Of a stretch of DNA of 64,000 nt, positions 33,979-42,730 are shown piece after piece (positions within the stretch are counted from its first letter, which is position 1; each line of letters starts with the position of its first letter). Under the pieces are notes generated by a model. The model ran no database searches. It worked only from the letters and a program-made list of their open reading frames with translations, and was not told the origin of the DNA. The position numbers and the translations under genes are program-made. This DNA comes from Streptomyces virginiae (GTDB lineage: Bacteria > Actinomycetota > Actinomycetes > Streptomycetales > Streptomycetaceae), in the NCBI RefSeq assembly GCF_000720455.1, contig NZ_JOAK01000025.1, forward strand, positions 58,455-122,454, in the 5' to 3' direction.

Positions 33979-35124
33979 ATGCACACGCCCATACCCATGC
34001 CCGTCACCATCATCGGCGCCGGACTCGGCGGACTCACTCTGGCCCGCGTCCTGCACGTCCACGGAATCCCGGCCACGGTCTACGAGGCGGAGTCCTCCCC
34101 GACGGAACGCACGCAGGGAGGCCTGCTCGACATCCACGACCACAACGGACAGCTCGCCCTCGACGCCGCCGGCCTGATGGACGAGTTCCACGCCATCGTC
34201 CTGGAGGGCCGCCAGGCGATGCGGGTCCTCGACCAGGACGGGACCGTCCTGCTCGACGAGGCCGACGACGGCACGGGCGGCCGCCCCGAGGTGCACCGCG
34301 GCGAGTTACGGCAGGTCCTGCTCGACTCCCTCCCGGCCGGCACCGTCCGGTGGGGGCACAAGGTCAGCAGCACCCGCACCCTCGGCCCGGGCCGCCACGA
34401 GGTGACGTTCGCCGACGGCGGCACCGTCGTCACCGGCCTGCTGGTCGGCGCGGACGGCGCCTGGTCACGGGTACGGCCGCTGCTCTCCACCGCCACACCC
34501 GAGTACGCCGGCACGTCGTTCGTCGAGACGTACCTGTTCCACGCCGACACCCGCCACCCGGCCGCCGCGAAAGCGGTCGGCGGCGGGATGCTGATCGCGC
34601 CCGCGCCGGGCAGGGAGATCTTCGCCCACCGGGAAAGCGGCGACACCCTGCACACCTACGTGGCGCTCAGCCGGCCGCAGGACTGGTTCGCCGCCATCGA
34701 CTTCACCGATGCCGCCGCGGCCACCGCGCGGATCGCGGCCGAGTTCGACGGCTGGGCACCGGAACTCACCGCGCTGATCACCGACGGCGACACAGCGCCG
34801 GTCCTGCGCCCCCACTACGCCCTGCCGACCGGGCACCGGTGGGACCGGGTGCCAGGGGTCACCCTGCTCGGCGACGCCGCCCACCTCGCGCCCCCGAACG
34901 GCGAAGGTGCCAACCTGGCCATGTACGACGGCGCCGAACTCGGCAGGGCCCTCGCCGCGCACCCCGACGACGTCGAGGCCGCGCTCACCGAGTACGAGCG
35001 GGCCATGTTCCCCCGCAGCGCCGAGCCCGCCACCTTCGAAGGCGGTGAGGTCCCCAGCATCGACTCCGAGCACAACACCGCCCGGAGTCTGATCGACATG
35101 GTCACCGAGAAGAACCGCACATGA
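33979..35124 (+). CDS. TetX-like FAD-dependent monooxygenase
   Basis: 381 residues; GAGGAG precedes the ATG. FAD motif G-A-G-L-G-G-L-T (~13-20), G-G-L-L-D-I-H (~47-53), the P-E-V-H-R-G-E-L-R stretch (~102-110), G-A-D-G-A-W-S-R-V-R (~155-164) and L-G-D-A-A-H-L-A-P-P-N-G-E-G-A-N-L-A-M (~295-313). These blocks and their spacing resemble the tetracycline-inactivating TetX group rather than aromatic hydroxylases in general. Substrate not provable from sequence. It is followed 198 bp later by a DHA2 multidrug exporter, a sensible resistance pair. Confidence 0.85.
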   Translation: MHTPIPMPVTIIGAGLGGLTLARVLHVHGIPATVYEAESSPTERTQGGLLDIHDHNGQLALDAAGLMDEFHAIVLEGRQAMRVLDQDGTVLLDEADDGTGGRPEVHRGELRQVLLDSLPAGTVRWGHKVSSTRTLGPGRHEVTFADGGTVVTGLLVGADGAWSRVRPLLSTATPEYAGTSFVETYLFHADTRHPAAAKAVGGGMLIAPAPGREIFAHRESGDTLHTYVALSRPQDWFAAIDFTDAAAATARIAAEFDGWAPELTALITDGDTAPVLRPHYALPTGHRWDRVPGVTLLGDAAHLAPPNGEGANLAMYDGAELGRALAAHPDDVEAALTEYERAMFPRSAEPATFEGGEVPSIDSEHNTARSLIDMVTEKNRT

Positions 35125-35322
35125 GCCGCTGAGGCGCCGGTCTACTGCCCTCCGTCCCGCCGTCGGCCAACCGCGGGCGGAGCGGCATCCGCGCCCATCG
35201 ACATCGGTCACGGGCGTGCGGACCGCGTCAGCGACGGCGGGCGTTTCATCCCAATGGGGCGATGTGCGGGGCGGTGGATCAGGCAAGACTCTCGCGAAGC
35301 CCCACTTCGCCCCGGAGGTTCC

Positions 35323-36945
35323 ATGTCGAAAATCGGCGCGCCTGGCATCGACGTTCCGGGTGAGGCCCCGGCGCGGGCGTCGCTCGTCCTGGCGTCCCTG
35401 ATCATCGTCGCCGCGGTGGCCAACCTGAACCTGTCGGTGGCCAACGTGGCGCTGCCCGCGATCGGGAAGGCCTTCGACTCCTCCCAGACCACGCTGAACC
35501 TGATCGCCGTGGGGTACTCCCTCGGCCTGGCCGCGTCGGTGCTCTATCTGGGTGCGGTCGGCGACCGTCACGGACGCAAGCTGCTGCTGCTCCTCGGCAT
35601 CGCCCTGTCCGTCCCCGCCTGCCTGCTCGCCGCGTTCGCGCCGAACGACACCGTCCTCGCGCTGGCCCGGATCCTCGGCGGGCTCTCGGCCGGCATGGCC
35701 TACCCGACCACCCTGGCGCTGATCACCGCCCTGTGGGCGGGACCGGGGCGGACGAAGGCGATCGCGCTGTGGTCGGCCCTGGGAGGCGGCATCTCCATGC
35801 TCGGGCCGGTGATCGCGGGCGCGCTGCTCGAACGCTTCTACTGGGGGTCGGTGTTCCTGATCACCCTGCCCCTCGCCGTGGTCGCGCTGGTCATGGCCCT
35901 GCTGTTCGTCCCCGCGCACGCCAACGAGTCGGCCGAACCGGTGGACAACCTCGGCGGCGTCCTGTCCGTCCTCCTGATCGCGGGACTGGTGCTGGCGATC
36001 AATTTCGCCGTCGTCCCCGGCCAGGGGGCACTGGTCGTCGGCCTCGTCGTGATCACTCTGGCTGCCGGAGCGGCGTTCTACTGGCGTCAGCGCCGCGCCG
36101 CCAACCCGCTGTACGACCTCCACATCGCCGGCCGGCGCACGTTCTGGGTCGCCGCATGCGCGGGAATCATCGTGTACGGCTCCATGATGGGGTCGGCGTT
36201 CATCAGCCAGCAGTACCTGCAGAACGTGCTCGAGTACAACCCCGTCGAAGCCGGCGCCGCCATCCTCCCGCTCGTCGTGCTGATGGTCCTCGTGGCACCG
36301 CGGTCCGCGAAGCTGGTCGAGACGCGCGGCGCCCGCACGACCCTGCTGACCGGTTACACGTTCCTCTTCCTCGCCTTCGCCTGGATGCTGCTGTTCTGGG
36401 GCGAGGACAGCAGCTACTGGCAGATCGGCCTCGCCTACGTGCTCATCGGTATCGGCGCCGGCTTCGCCGGGACGCCCGCATCCCACTCGCTGACCGGATC
36501 GGTGCCCGTGCGACGGGCCGGCATGGCCTCGGGCACCGCCGACCTGCAACGGGACCTCGGCGGGGCCATCATGCAGTCCGTCATGGGCGTGCTCCTCACC
36601 GCCGGCTATGCCTCGGCCTTCAGCGCGGCGATCGCCGCTTCCCCCGAGAGCAAGGACGTGTCGGACCAGGTCCAGAGCGAGCTGACGAAGTCCTTCGCCT
36701 CCGCCGGGCAGGTCGCCCAGCAGCACCCCCAGTACGCCGACCAGATCGTCGCGGCAGCACGCCAGTCGTTCCTCCACGGCGACGACTGGGCGTACACCGT
36801 CGGCCTGGCCGCGATCGCCCTGGGTGCGCTGCTGATCTTCTTCATGTTCCCGCACCGGGACGCCGAGCGGGAACTCCTGCGGCGCTACTACGCCGAGGAC
36901 TCCGCCGCGGCCGCCACCGCGAGGCGGAGCGGACCGGGAGCCTGA
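35323..36945 (+). CDS. MFS drug exporter, DHA2 (14-TM) family
   Basis: 540 residues with about 14 hydrophobic segments. Family motifs: N-V-A-L-P-A-I (~38-44), G-D-R-H-G-R-K (~84-90, motif A) and the motif C-like G-P-V-I-A-G-A (~156-162). A ~50-residue soluble insertion (~445-495: S-P-E-S-K-D-V-S-D-Q-V) precedes the last helix, typical of EmrB/QacA relatives. Proton-driven efflux of toxic compounds. CGGAGGT lies just before the ATG. Confidence 0.93.
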   Translation: MSKIGAPGIDVPGEAPARASLVLASLIIVAAVANLNLSVANVALPAIGKAFDSSQTTLNLIAVGYSLGLAASVLYLGAVGDRHGRKLLLLLGIALSVPACLLAAFAPNDTVLALARILGGLSAGMAYPTTLALITALWAGPGRTKAIALWSALGGGISMLGPVIAGALLERFYWGSVFLITLPLAVVALVMALLFVPAHANESAEPVDNLGGVLSVLLIAGLVLAINFAVVPGQGALVVGLVVITLAAGAAFYWRQRRAANPLYDLHIAGRRTFWVAACAGIIVYGSMMGSAFISQQYLQNVLEYNPVEAGAAILPLVVLMVLVAPRSAKLVETRGARTTLLTGYTFLFLAFAWMLLFWGEDSSYWQIGLAYVLIGIGAGFAGTPASHSLTGSVPVRRAGMASGTADLQRDLGGAIMQSVMGVLLTAGYASAFSAAIAASPESKDVSDQVQSELTKSFASAGQVAQQHPQYADQIVAAARQSFLHGDDWAYTVGLAAIALGALLIFFMFPHRDAERELLRRYYAEDSAAAATARRSGPGA

Positions 36946-37105
36946 CGCGGGCGTGGCCTGCTTGACCAGCAGGGCCGCCACCTGCAGAGTCGGGATGCAG
37001 CACCGCAAGACCGCAAGACCGCAGCACCGCTGCACCGCCCGACTCTGTTGACCGGTACCACCCCTCACGCGTGGCAGACGGTCCTGACACCCAGGAGCGG
37101 ATCCT

Positions 37106-37750
37106 GTGGTCCTCGACCTGGTGGTGATCGGTACGGCCGTCACCTTGGGGCCTTTGCACAACAGCGCCTTCATCCTGCTTCTCTCCTCACGGCGCGGCGT
37201 CCGCCAGGGCCTGGCGTTCCTGCTGTCGTGGCTGGCCAACCTGATCGCGGTCATCGCCTGCGTGATGCTGCTGACCGGCGGACAGCCCCCGGCCCGCCAC
37301 AGCGCGCCCTCCACCGCCGCGATCGCGGCGAAACTCGCCATCGGTGTGGCTCTGGTGCTGTACGGCGCCCACCGGCACCGCCGACCGCCCCGCCCGCACG
37401 GCCCACCGCGCTGGGCCGCCCGGATCGACAACGCCTCCCCGGCCACCGCGGCCGGCCTGGCATGGCTGCTGCAACCCTGGGCACTGGTAGGCGCCGGCGC
37501 CGCGACCGCCGTCGACGCGGACCTCTCCACCCCCACCGACTGGCTCGCACTGACCGGCTACTGCCTGCTGGCCACGCTCAGCCTCATCGTCATGGAGATG
37601 TACGCGCTCCGGGCACCCGCGGCCGCGGACGCCCGGCTGAACGCCCTGCGGAGCTGGCTGGAGCAGCACCAGGAGCAGCTGATCGTCACGCTCTCCCTGC
37701 TCGCCGGCCTGTGGCTGACGGCCCGGAGCGCTTACGAGCTGATCGCCTGA
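37106..37750 (+). CDS. GAP (Sap)-family membrane protein
   Basis: 214 residues with about six hydrophobic segments. L-G-P-L-H-N-S-A-F-I-L-L-L-S-S-R-R (~14-30) and the R-x-G-L-A-F-L-L-S-W-L-A-N segment fit the Sap/GAP family, named for a mycobacterial protein needed for sulfolipid-1 surface display and distantly LysE-like. Substrate unknown. GTG start. A short C-G-C-A-A-G-A-C-type repeat lies upstream (37003-37040). Confidence 0.72.
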   Translation: MVLDLVVIGTAVTLGPLHNSAFILLLSSRRGVRQGLAFLLSWLANLIAVIACVMLLTGGQPPARHSAPSTAAIAAKLAIGVALVLYGAHRHRRPPRPHGPPRWAARIDNASPATAAGLAWLLQPWALVGAGAATAVDADLSTPTDWLALTGYCLLATLSLIVMEMYALRAPAAADARLNALRSWLEQHQEQLIVTLSLLAGLWLTARSAYELIA

Positions 37751-37774
37751 CGGCCGGGGTCGGCATGCGCGATC

Positions 37775-38464
37775 ATGACCCGAATGGACACTCGATTCCT
37801 CGGCACAGCCGATCTGTTGGAAGTCCCGTCCGTGGCAGTCGTGGTCGACGTCATGCGTGCCTTCACCGTGGCGGCCTGGGCCTTCGCCCAGGGGGCAGAA
37901 AAGATCGTTCTTGCCGGGTCGCTGGAGGAGGCCCTGGCGCTCAAGGCCCGCCACCCGGATTGGGTGGCGCTGAAGGACGGTCCGCCCGCTCCCGGGTTCG
38001 ACCTGGTCAACTCGCCGGGCCTGCTGCGATCCGTCGACCTCGGCGGACGGACCGTCGTGCAGAAGACCACGGCAGGAACGGTCGGAGCCCTTGCGGTCAA
38101 GGAGGCGTCGCTGGTGCTGTGCGCCGGCTTCGTGGTGGCGGAGGCAACGGCTCGGCTCTTGCGGACGCGCGGGGCCGACTGTGTCACGTTCGTGGTCACC
38201 GGTGAAGCCGGGCGGGCCGAGGAAGATCTGGCGTGCGCCCAGTACATCGCCCGGAGAACCACCGAGGCCGGGACGGACGCGGCCGAGTTCCTCCACCGCG
38301 CGGCCCGGTCACGCGCCGCCGCCGAACTGGCGGAGGGTGTGCGCCAAGGAGTCCATCCTGACGATGTAGCGCTCTGCCTTGAGGTCGACCGGTTCCCCTT
38401 CGCCATGGTGGCGACCTCGGAAGGCCCGCTCATGGTCCTACGCCCCCTGGGCGAATCCGGCTGA
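37775..38464 (+). CDS. ComB-like (2-phosphosulfolactate phosphatase family) protein
   Basis: 229 residues. [12 protein letters not shown] (~22-33), G-A-E-K-I-V-L-A (~41-48), N-S-P (~79-81) and T-T-A-G-T-V-G-A (~97-104) are the conserved blocks of the Mg2+-dependent ComB family. In methanogens ComB makes sulfolactate for coenzyme M. No other coenzyme M gene is nearby, so the real substrate in this organism is open. ATG 37784 is an alternative start. Confidence 0.82.
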   Translation: MTRMDTRFLGTADLLEVPSVAVVVDVMRAFTVAAWAFAQGAEKIVLAGSLEEALALKARHPDWVALKDGPPAPGFDLVNSPGLLRSVDLGGRTVVQKTTAGTVGALAVKEASLVLCAGFVVAEATARLLRTRGADCVTFVVTGEAGRAEEDLACAQYIARRTTEAGTDAAEFLHRAARSRAAAELAEGVRQGVHPDDVALCLEVDRFPFAMVATSEGPLMVLRPLGESG

Positions 38465-38498
38465 GCGACAACAGATCACCCACCGCGGAGTCCCGAAC

Positions 38499-38570
38499 GG
38501 ATCCGGATGTGGAATCCGCCGGTGGTTTGTCGAGCGGACGATCGCCTGGCTCCACGGCCTCGTGCAGGCG
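38499..38570 (+). pseudogene. IS5-family transposase remnant
   Basis: About 20 residues (G-I-R-R-W-F-V-E-R-T-I-A-W-L-H-G) match the catalytic Glu region R-W-V-V-E-R-T-F-A-W-L-H of IS5-group transposases. Nothing upstream or downstream continues the protein, and no terminal inverted repeats were found. A small scar of a lost insertion sequence. Confidence 0.45.
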
Positions 38571-38587
38571 CTGCCGGGGCCCCGTTT

Positions 38588-39736
38588 TCAGGGCAGGTCG
38601 GAGATGTCGGTGCCAGGCGGTAGCAAGAGTCCTTCGGGCGGTGTCTGCAGGCCGAAGCGTGGGGGGTGGGTGAACGTCGCGGTACGGGAGAAATCGACGG
38701 TCCCGCCGGTGAAACGGGCCGCTGGGATCGTGGCGTGGAGGCTCTGGAGGCGGTGCTCGCCGAAGTCCATGACGGTGCCGCCGAAGGTGGAGCCTGCGAA
38801 ATCGACGACACCGTCGGAGAACTCCGCGTCCTCGAAGCGGACCTCGCCCGCGCTGAAGGTGGTGTCCCGAAAGTTCGTGCGGGCGCCGGTGAAGCGGGCG
38901 CTGTCGAAGCTGACCCAGCCTCCGTTGAAGACGGCCCGGTCGAAGCGGACGGTCCCGCTGCGGAACTCGGCGAGGCGGAAGTAGACGCGACTTCCGCTGC
39001 CGAATTCAGCCTCGTCGAAGACCACCTGGTCTCGATCGTGTCCGACGAAGAGCGCGTTGACGAAGACGATGTCGCCGCCGGTGAAGCGGGCGCCGCGGAA
39101 GTACGCCTCGTCGATGACGGCGCCGCTGAAGTCGAGATCGTACCCCTGCCAGGATTCGGGTGAGTCGTCTCGCAGATGGGCGGCGATGAGCCGGAGGACC
39201 GTCTTGCGTATCTCACGTTCACATCGCCAGGCAACGGAAGCCGGTTCGTCGGCCGGGGGCTCCGGAGCATGGGGCATCCTCAGGTAGCCGCACAGGACGT
39301 CGATGCAGGTCTGACGCTCCTGGCGCCACTCGTCGGCGAGCCGTGCCATGGCGTAGGCGCCTGCCATGCGCGCCGCTGGTTGATCCGCCCCGAGCTGGTC
39401 GGCCGCGGCGCCGAACCGGTCGGTGAATGCCTTGCCGTGCTCGCGCTGTTCGCTCACCTCATTGAGGTGCTGGCGCCGGTAGCCGACGACCAGAGCCACC
39501 ACACCTCCGGCTCCGGCGACGACCGCCAGTGCGATCTTGATGCCGTCGTAGATGTCTGCGGGCTTCAGCGGTCCGGCCACATTCAGCCGAGGGGCACCCA
39601 GGAGCAGCCAGAGCACCACCGCGACGATGCAGACCGAGAAGGCGGACAGCAAGAGCACGACAGCAGCGTGCAGGCTCAACGACCAACGCATCACGCTTCG
39701 AGGATCTGGACCTGAACGCTCGCCCCTGGCCACCAC
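38588..39736 (-). CDS. Membrane-anchored pentapeptide-repeat protein
   Basis: 382 residues. Two N-terminal transmembrane helices (~20-48 and ~63-86) are followed by a helical linker and, from ~205 to 355, a beta-helix of x-F-x-x-A-x-F units (for example V-F-D-E-A-E-F, R-F-D-R-A-V-F, S-F-D-S-A-R-F, R-F-E-D-A-E-F, D-F-A-G-S-T-F). Some pentapeptide proteins mimic DNA or mediate protein contacts; the membrane-anchored actinobacterial form is uncharacterised. Lies beside an IS remnant. Confidence 0.88.
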   Translation of the reverse strand: MVARGERSGPDPRSVMRWSLSLHAAVVLLLSAFSVCIVAVVLWLLLGAPRLNVAGPLKPADIYDGIKIALAVVAGAGGVVALVVGYRRQHLNEVSEQREHGKAFTDRFGAAADQLGADQPAARMAGAYAMARLADEWRQERQTCIDVLCGYLRMPHAPEPPADEPASVAWRCEREIRKTVLRLIAAHLRDDSPESWQGYDLDFSGAVIDEAYFRGARFTGGDIVFVNALFVGHDRDQVVFDEAEFGSGSRVYFRLAEFRSGTVRFDRAVFNGGWVSFDSARFTGARTNFRDTTFSAGEVRFEDAEFSDGVVDFAGSTFGGTVMDFGEHRLQSLHATIPAARFTGGTVDFSRTATFTHPPRFGLQTPPEGLLLPPGTDISDLP

Positions 39737-39809
39737 ACCGTCAGCCTAGAAGCAACATCAAGATCAGGGAACGGCGTCGGAAAGAACTGCCGCCCGGGGC
39801 GGTTCCGCG

Positions 39810-40925
39810 TCAGTCGACGAGGGTCTGCGCGGCCAGCAGTTCGGCACGGACGAGTTCCAGGAGGCGGCCCGTCCAGTTGCGGCCCCGGCCGCCGTTCTCG
39901 CCCCAGAAGCCCGAGTCGGCGTCGTCGTAGAGCAGGGTCGCGTCACCGGTGGCGAGCAGGATCGCCGCGAGATCGGGGTGCTGCTCGTACTTGGCCCGCA
40001 GCAGGCGGGCCATGACCGCCGTCCGGACCTGCTCCCAGCCTTCGCGCCGCGTCGCCGCGGCCGCGGCCGTACGGGCCTTCGCGCCCGATTCCGCCGCCAC
40101 GACTGCGGTACGGGCCTCCGGCTCGGCGACGGACCGGGCCCAGTAGGCGTGCGCCACCGACGCGTAGGTGACGTCGCCGACGGTGACCGGCGCGGGATAG
40201 TCGTTGCGCAGGGCCTGCTTGCCCGGGTCTTCGAGCGCACGCTGCGGATACGAGTGGTAGATCTTGACCGCGGGGGCGAAGGACTCGGCCGGGCCGTCGG
40301 CGGGCACCCGTGAAGGGGCCTTCGCGAGCCACTGCGCGCGGTCCTCGAAGTATGCGACGGCCGCGTCGTACTCCTCCCGCGTGACCGTTTCTCCGCGCTC
40401 GTCCGGGATCCGGCCGCCCGGCCCCGCCACCAGCACCTTGAGCGGGCGGTCCTTGCGGTCCATGTCGCCGAGCGCGTAGTGCCGCACGGTCTCGGGGACG
40501 GCCAGGTAGGCGGCCAGGGCGGCGGCCCGGTTGTCCTCCGTGCGGGCCGCCAGGAAGACGTCCACCGCGGCGAGGCAGCGGGCGGTCGAGTCGGGACGGC
40601 CGTTCAGCTCGTCGACGGTGTCGCGGACTTCTGCGAGCAGCAGCTCCGGCGTCAGCCAGGTGAACGGTTCACCGAACGTCCACGAGGCCAGGTCGTGCGC
40701 GGAAGCGCGCCCGCCGTCCGGAAGGCTGGTGGCCACCCATCCGCAGCGGAGCTTCTGCTCGAACTCGTCCAGGGTGACGAGCTCCCAGCAGTCGACGAGG
40801 CCGTCGGCGTAGATGAAGAGGTCGGTGAGGAAGTAGGAGCCGCCGTTGCATATGAACGCGTGCCGCCAGGTGCCGGGTATGCGGACGCCGTCCGCCGTGC
40901 GATGGGTGATCCGATTGCCGATCAT
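39810..40925 (-). CDS. NADAR-domain protein with N-terminal uncharacterised domain
   Basis: 371 residues from the ATG at 40925. The C-terminal part (~245-370) has the NADAR pattern: K-I-Y-H-S-Y-P, V-T-Y-A-S-V-A-H-A-Y-W-A (~277-288), A-K-Y-E-Q-H-P-D-L-A-A-I-L-L-A-T-G-D-A-T-L (~315-335) and G-F-W-G. NADAR proteins (YbiA-like) are N-glycosidases; some remove ADP-ribose from guanine and accompany DarT-type toxins. The N-terminal ~100 residues (F-I-C-N-G-G-S-Y-F-L-T-D-L-F-I-Y-A-D-G) form a separate, unrecognised domain. No toxin-like partner is adjacent. The start lacks a clear RBS. Confidence 0.82.
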   Translation of the reverse strand: MIGNRITHRTADGVRIPGTWRHAFICNGGSYFLTDLFIYADGLVDCWELVTLDEFEQKLRCGWVATSLPDGGRASAHDLASWTFGEPFTWLTPELLLAEVRDTVDELNGRPDSTARCLAAVDVFLAARTEDNRAAALAAYLAVPETVRHYALGDMDRKDRPLKVLVAGPGGRIPDERGETVTREEYDAAVAYFEDRAQWLAKAPSRVPADGPAESFAPAVKIYHSYPQRALEDPGKQALRNDYPAPVTVGDVTYASVAHAYWARSVAEPEARTAVVAAESGAKARTAAAAATRREGWEQVRTAVMARLLRAKYEQHPDLAAILLATGDATLLYDDADSGFWGENGGRGRNWTGRLLELVRAELLAAQTLVD

Positions 40926-41019
40926 GCCGTGATGATGCCGGACGGACCGGCCGGCGAGCACCTCGATTGCGCGGCGCGGGTGTCGTGTGATGATGTGCGT
41001 CCACTCCGGGGAGGCGATC

Positions 41020-41883
41020 GTGCTGAGCAAGGGCGCGCGGTGGGCCGTGGGCGCGACGACCGTGGTCTGCATGCTGCTGTTCCTCGGCCCTGCCGCGCCG
41101 AGCGGTGGCGTCCCCCTCGCCGGGCCGCTGCCGTCCGACGCCGCCGAGGCGGTCGTACCGGACCGGGTCGGCACGTGGAACATCTGCAACCCGTGCGGGA
41201 GCGGGAACGACTTCGGCCGGGCGACGGAGATCGCCACGTACGCGCCGCAGGTGATCGGCCTGCAGGAGGCGTGCGTACGTGACGTCGAGCGGATCCGCAG
41301 GTATCTGGAGGAGGTCCACGGGCTGGTCTACCGGGTCGAGTACGGGGCGGTCCTGCGGAACTGGAACCGCTGCGGGGGGCTGCCGTGGCGGCCGGGCGGC
41401 TACGGCCAGGCGATCCTCTCGGCAGCGCCGATGACCGACCGGGTGAGCGTTGAATACCCCGTCGGAGGCTCCGAGGACCGCGGCTATCTGGCCGTCACCA
41501 CGCTGGTGGGCGGCCGGCCCGTCCGCGTCGTCAACACCCACCTCGCCGAGCGCCGCCAGGGCGGGGTGAGGGCGGGCCAGGTGAAGGTACTCGCCGCGGA
41601 AGTCGCCCGCCACGACCGTGTGATCGTCCTCGGCGACTTCAACGCGATGCCGTACGCGCCCGAACTCGCCCCGATGTGGGCCCTGGCCGCGGACACGGAC
41701 CCCGGCTGCCGCCCCTCGACCGGTGATGCCGCCGCTGACGCCTGCACGGCGACCACCGACTGGAACAGCAAGTTCGACTACGTCTTCCTGCGCGGCATCA
41801 CCCCGGGCAAGGGCACGCACCACGTCCGCCCCAGCCCGTACTCGGACCACCACGTCCTGTACACCGACCTGAACCGGGGCTAG
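41020..41883 (+). CDS. Secreted endonuclease/exonuclease/phosphatase-family protein
   Basis: 287 residues from a GTG with GGGGAGG 6 nt upstream. Signal-like hydrophobic N-terminus (~8-30: A-V-G-A-T-T-V-V-C-M-L-L-F-L-G-P). DNase I-like fold markers: G-T-W-N-I-C-N (~50), I-G-L-Q-E-A (~75-80), V-V-N-T-H-L-A (~166-172), L-G-D-F-N-A-M-P (~206-213) and S-D-H-H-V-L (~275-280), with the catalytic Asn, Glu, His, Asp and His in place. Extracellular nuclease, sphingomyelinase-like or phosphoesterase activity; substrate open. Confidence 0.88.
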   Translation: MLSKGARWAVGATTVVCMLLFLGPAAPSGGVPLAGPLPSDAAEAVVPDRVGTWNICNPCGSGNDFGRATEIATYAPQVIGLQEACVRDVERIRRYLEEVHGLVYRVEYGAVLRNWNRCGGLPWRPGGYGQAILSAAPMTDRVSVEYPVGGSEDRGYLAVTTLVGGRPVRVVNTHLAERRQGGVRAGQVKVLAAEVARHDRVIVLGDFNAMPYAPELAPMWALAADTDPGCRPSTGDAAADACTATTDWNSKFDYVFLRGITPGKGTHHVRPSPYSDHHVLYTDLNRG

Positions 41884-41902
41884 GGGTGTCCGGCGGACGC
41901 CG

Positions 41903-42079
41903 TCAACTCGTCAGACGGAAGTGAACGACGGTGGCGTCATCGGTCGGCCTGATGCCGGGGTAGTGGAACCGCAGTCTGTCCTGCAGCTCGGCAAGATCGC
42001 GGAACCCGTCGGACCGCACCGTGGTCGTCTTCCGCCCGGTGCGTACGGCATCGAGACAGTCGGGATGGAAATGCAGGGC
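41903..42079 (-). pseudogene. ASCH-domain protein remnant
   Basis: Reading on the minus strand from about 42079 to the stop at 41903: A-L-H-F-H-P-D-C-L-D-A-V-R-T-G-R-K-T-T-T-V-R, then D-G-F-R-D-L-A-E-L-Q-D-R-L-R-F-H-Y-P-G and V-V-H-F-R-L. These are the first and last blocks of ASCH (RNA-binding, PUA-like) domains, but the ~45-residue middle is missing and there is no start codon. The upstream end runs straight into a LysR remnant on the other strand, so this is a deletion-scarred fragment. Confidence 0.6.
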
Positions 42080-42715
42080 CTGTGGCGCACCGCCACGCTC
42101 GCCGCGCTGCCGTCCACCGTCACCAGGATCGTGGCCCCCGCACTCACCGCGCTCGGTTCACGCCACCCGCAGCTCACGGTGACCTGCTCCATCACCGACC
42201 AGGCGCAACTGCGCGAACTCGCCCTCGGCACCGTCGACGTGGTGCTGGGACAGCGCTATCACCACCTGCCCGACACGACGCCCCGGGGCATCGACGTCTC
42301 ACCCCTGCTCGACGATCCCCTGCTCGTCGTCACCGCGGCCGGCCGAGGCGACGACCGGCCCGTCGCACTGCGGGAACTGGCCACGCCCCCTCTCGCCGTA
42401 CCGCCGCCGAACACGGAGTGCGGACAGGCCGTCCTGCAAGGCTGCCGACAGGCCGGCTTCACCCCCGTACCCCGCTACGTCACCGCAGACATCGCCGCCC
42501 AGCTCACCCTCGCCCGATCCGGCCTCGCCACCGCGCTCGTACCCCGAACGGCCATCGACCCGGCCACACCCGGAATCCGCGCGGTCCCCATCGCCGACCT
42601 CCCGGTCCAACGCCTCCTGTTCGCCGCGACCCCGCACACGGAGAACGCCAACCCGACGACCACCGCCGTGATCGCGGCACTGCGCACGGCCGCCCGGGAG
42701 GGGCACACCGCGTGA
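42065..42715 (+). pseudogene. LysR-type regulator lacking its DNA-binding domain
   Basis: About 216 residues similar to the C-terminal effector-binding half of LysR regulators: W-R-T-A-T-L-A-A-L-P-S (~5-15), A-L-G-S-R-H-P-Q-L-T-V-T, V-D-V-V-L-G-Q, S-P-L-L-D-D-P-L-L-V-V. LysR proteins are about 300 residues with an N-terminal helix-turn-helix; here homology begins abruptly at ~42077, where an opposite-strand ASCH fragment ends. The upstream in-frame sequence is antisense to that fragment. It is therefore a 5'-truncated pseudogene created by a rearrangement. Confidence 0.65.
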
Positions 42716-42730
42716 CCCTAAGGTGGTCCC

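Noticed and set aside
34465-37536. A 1023-codon open frame on the minus strand, antisense to the TetX-like, MFS and part of the GAP genes
   Set aside because: Low-complexity Gly/Arg/Asp-rich sequence with no family motif; long antisense frames are routine at ~72% G+C and the plus-strand genes have clear domains and ribosome binding sites.
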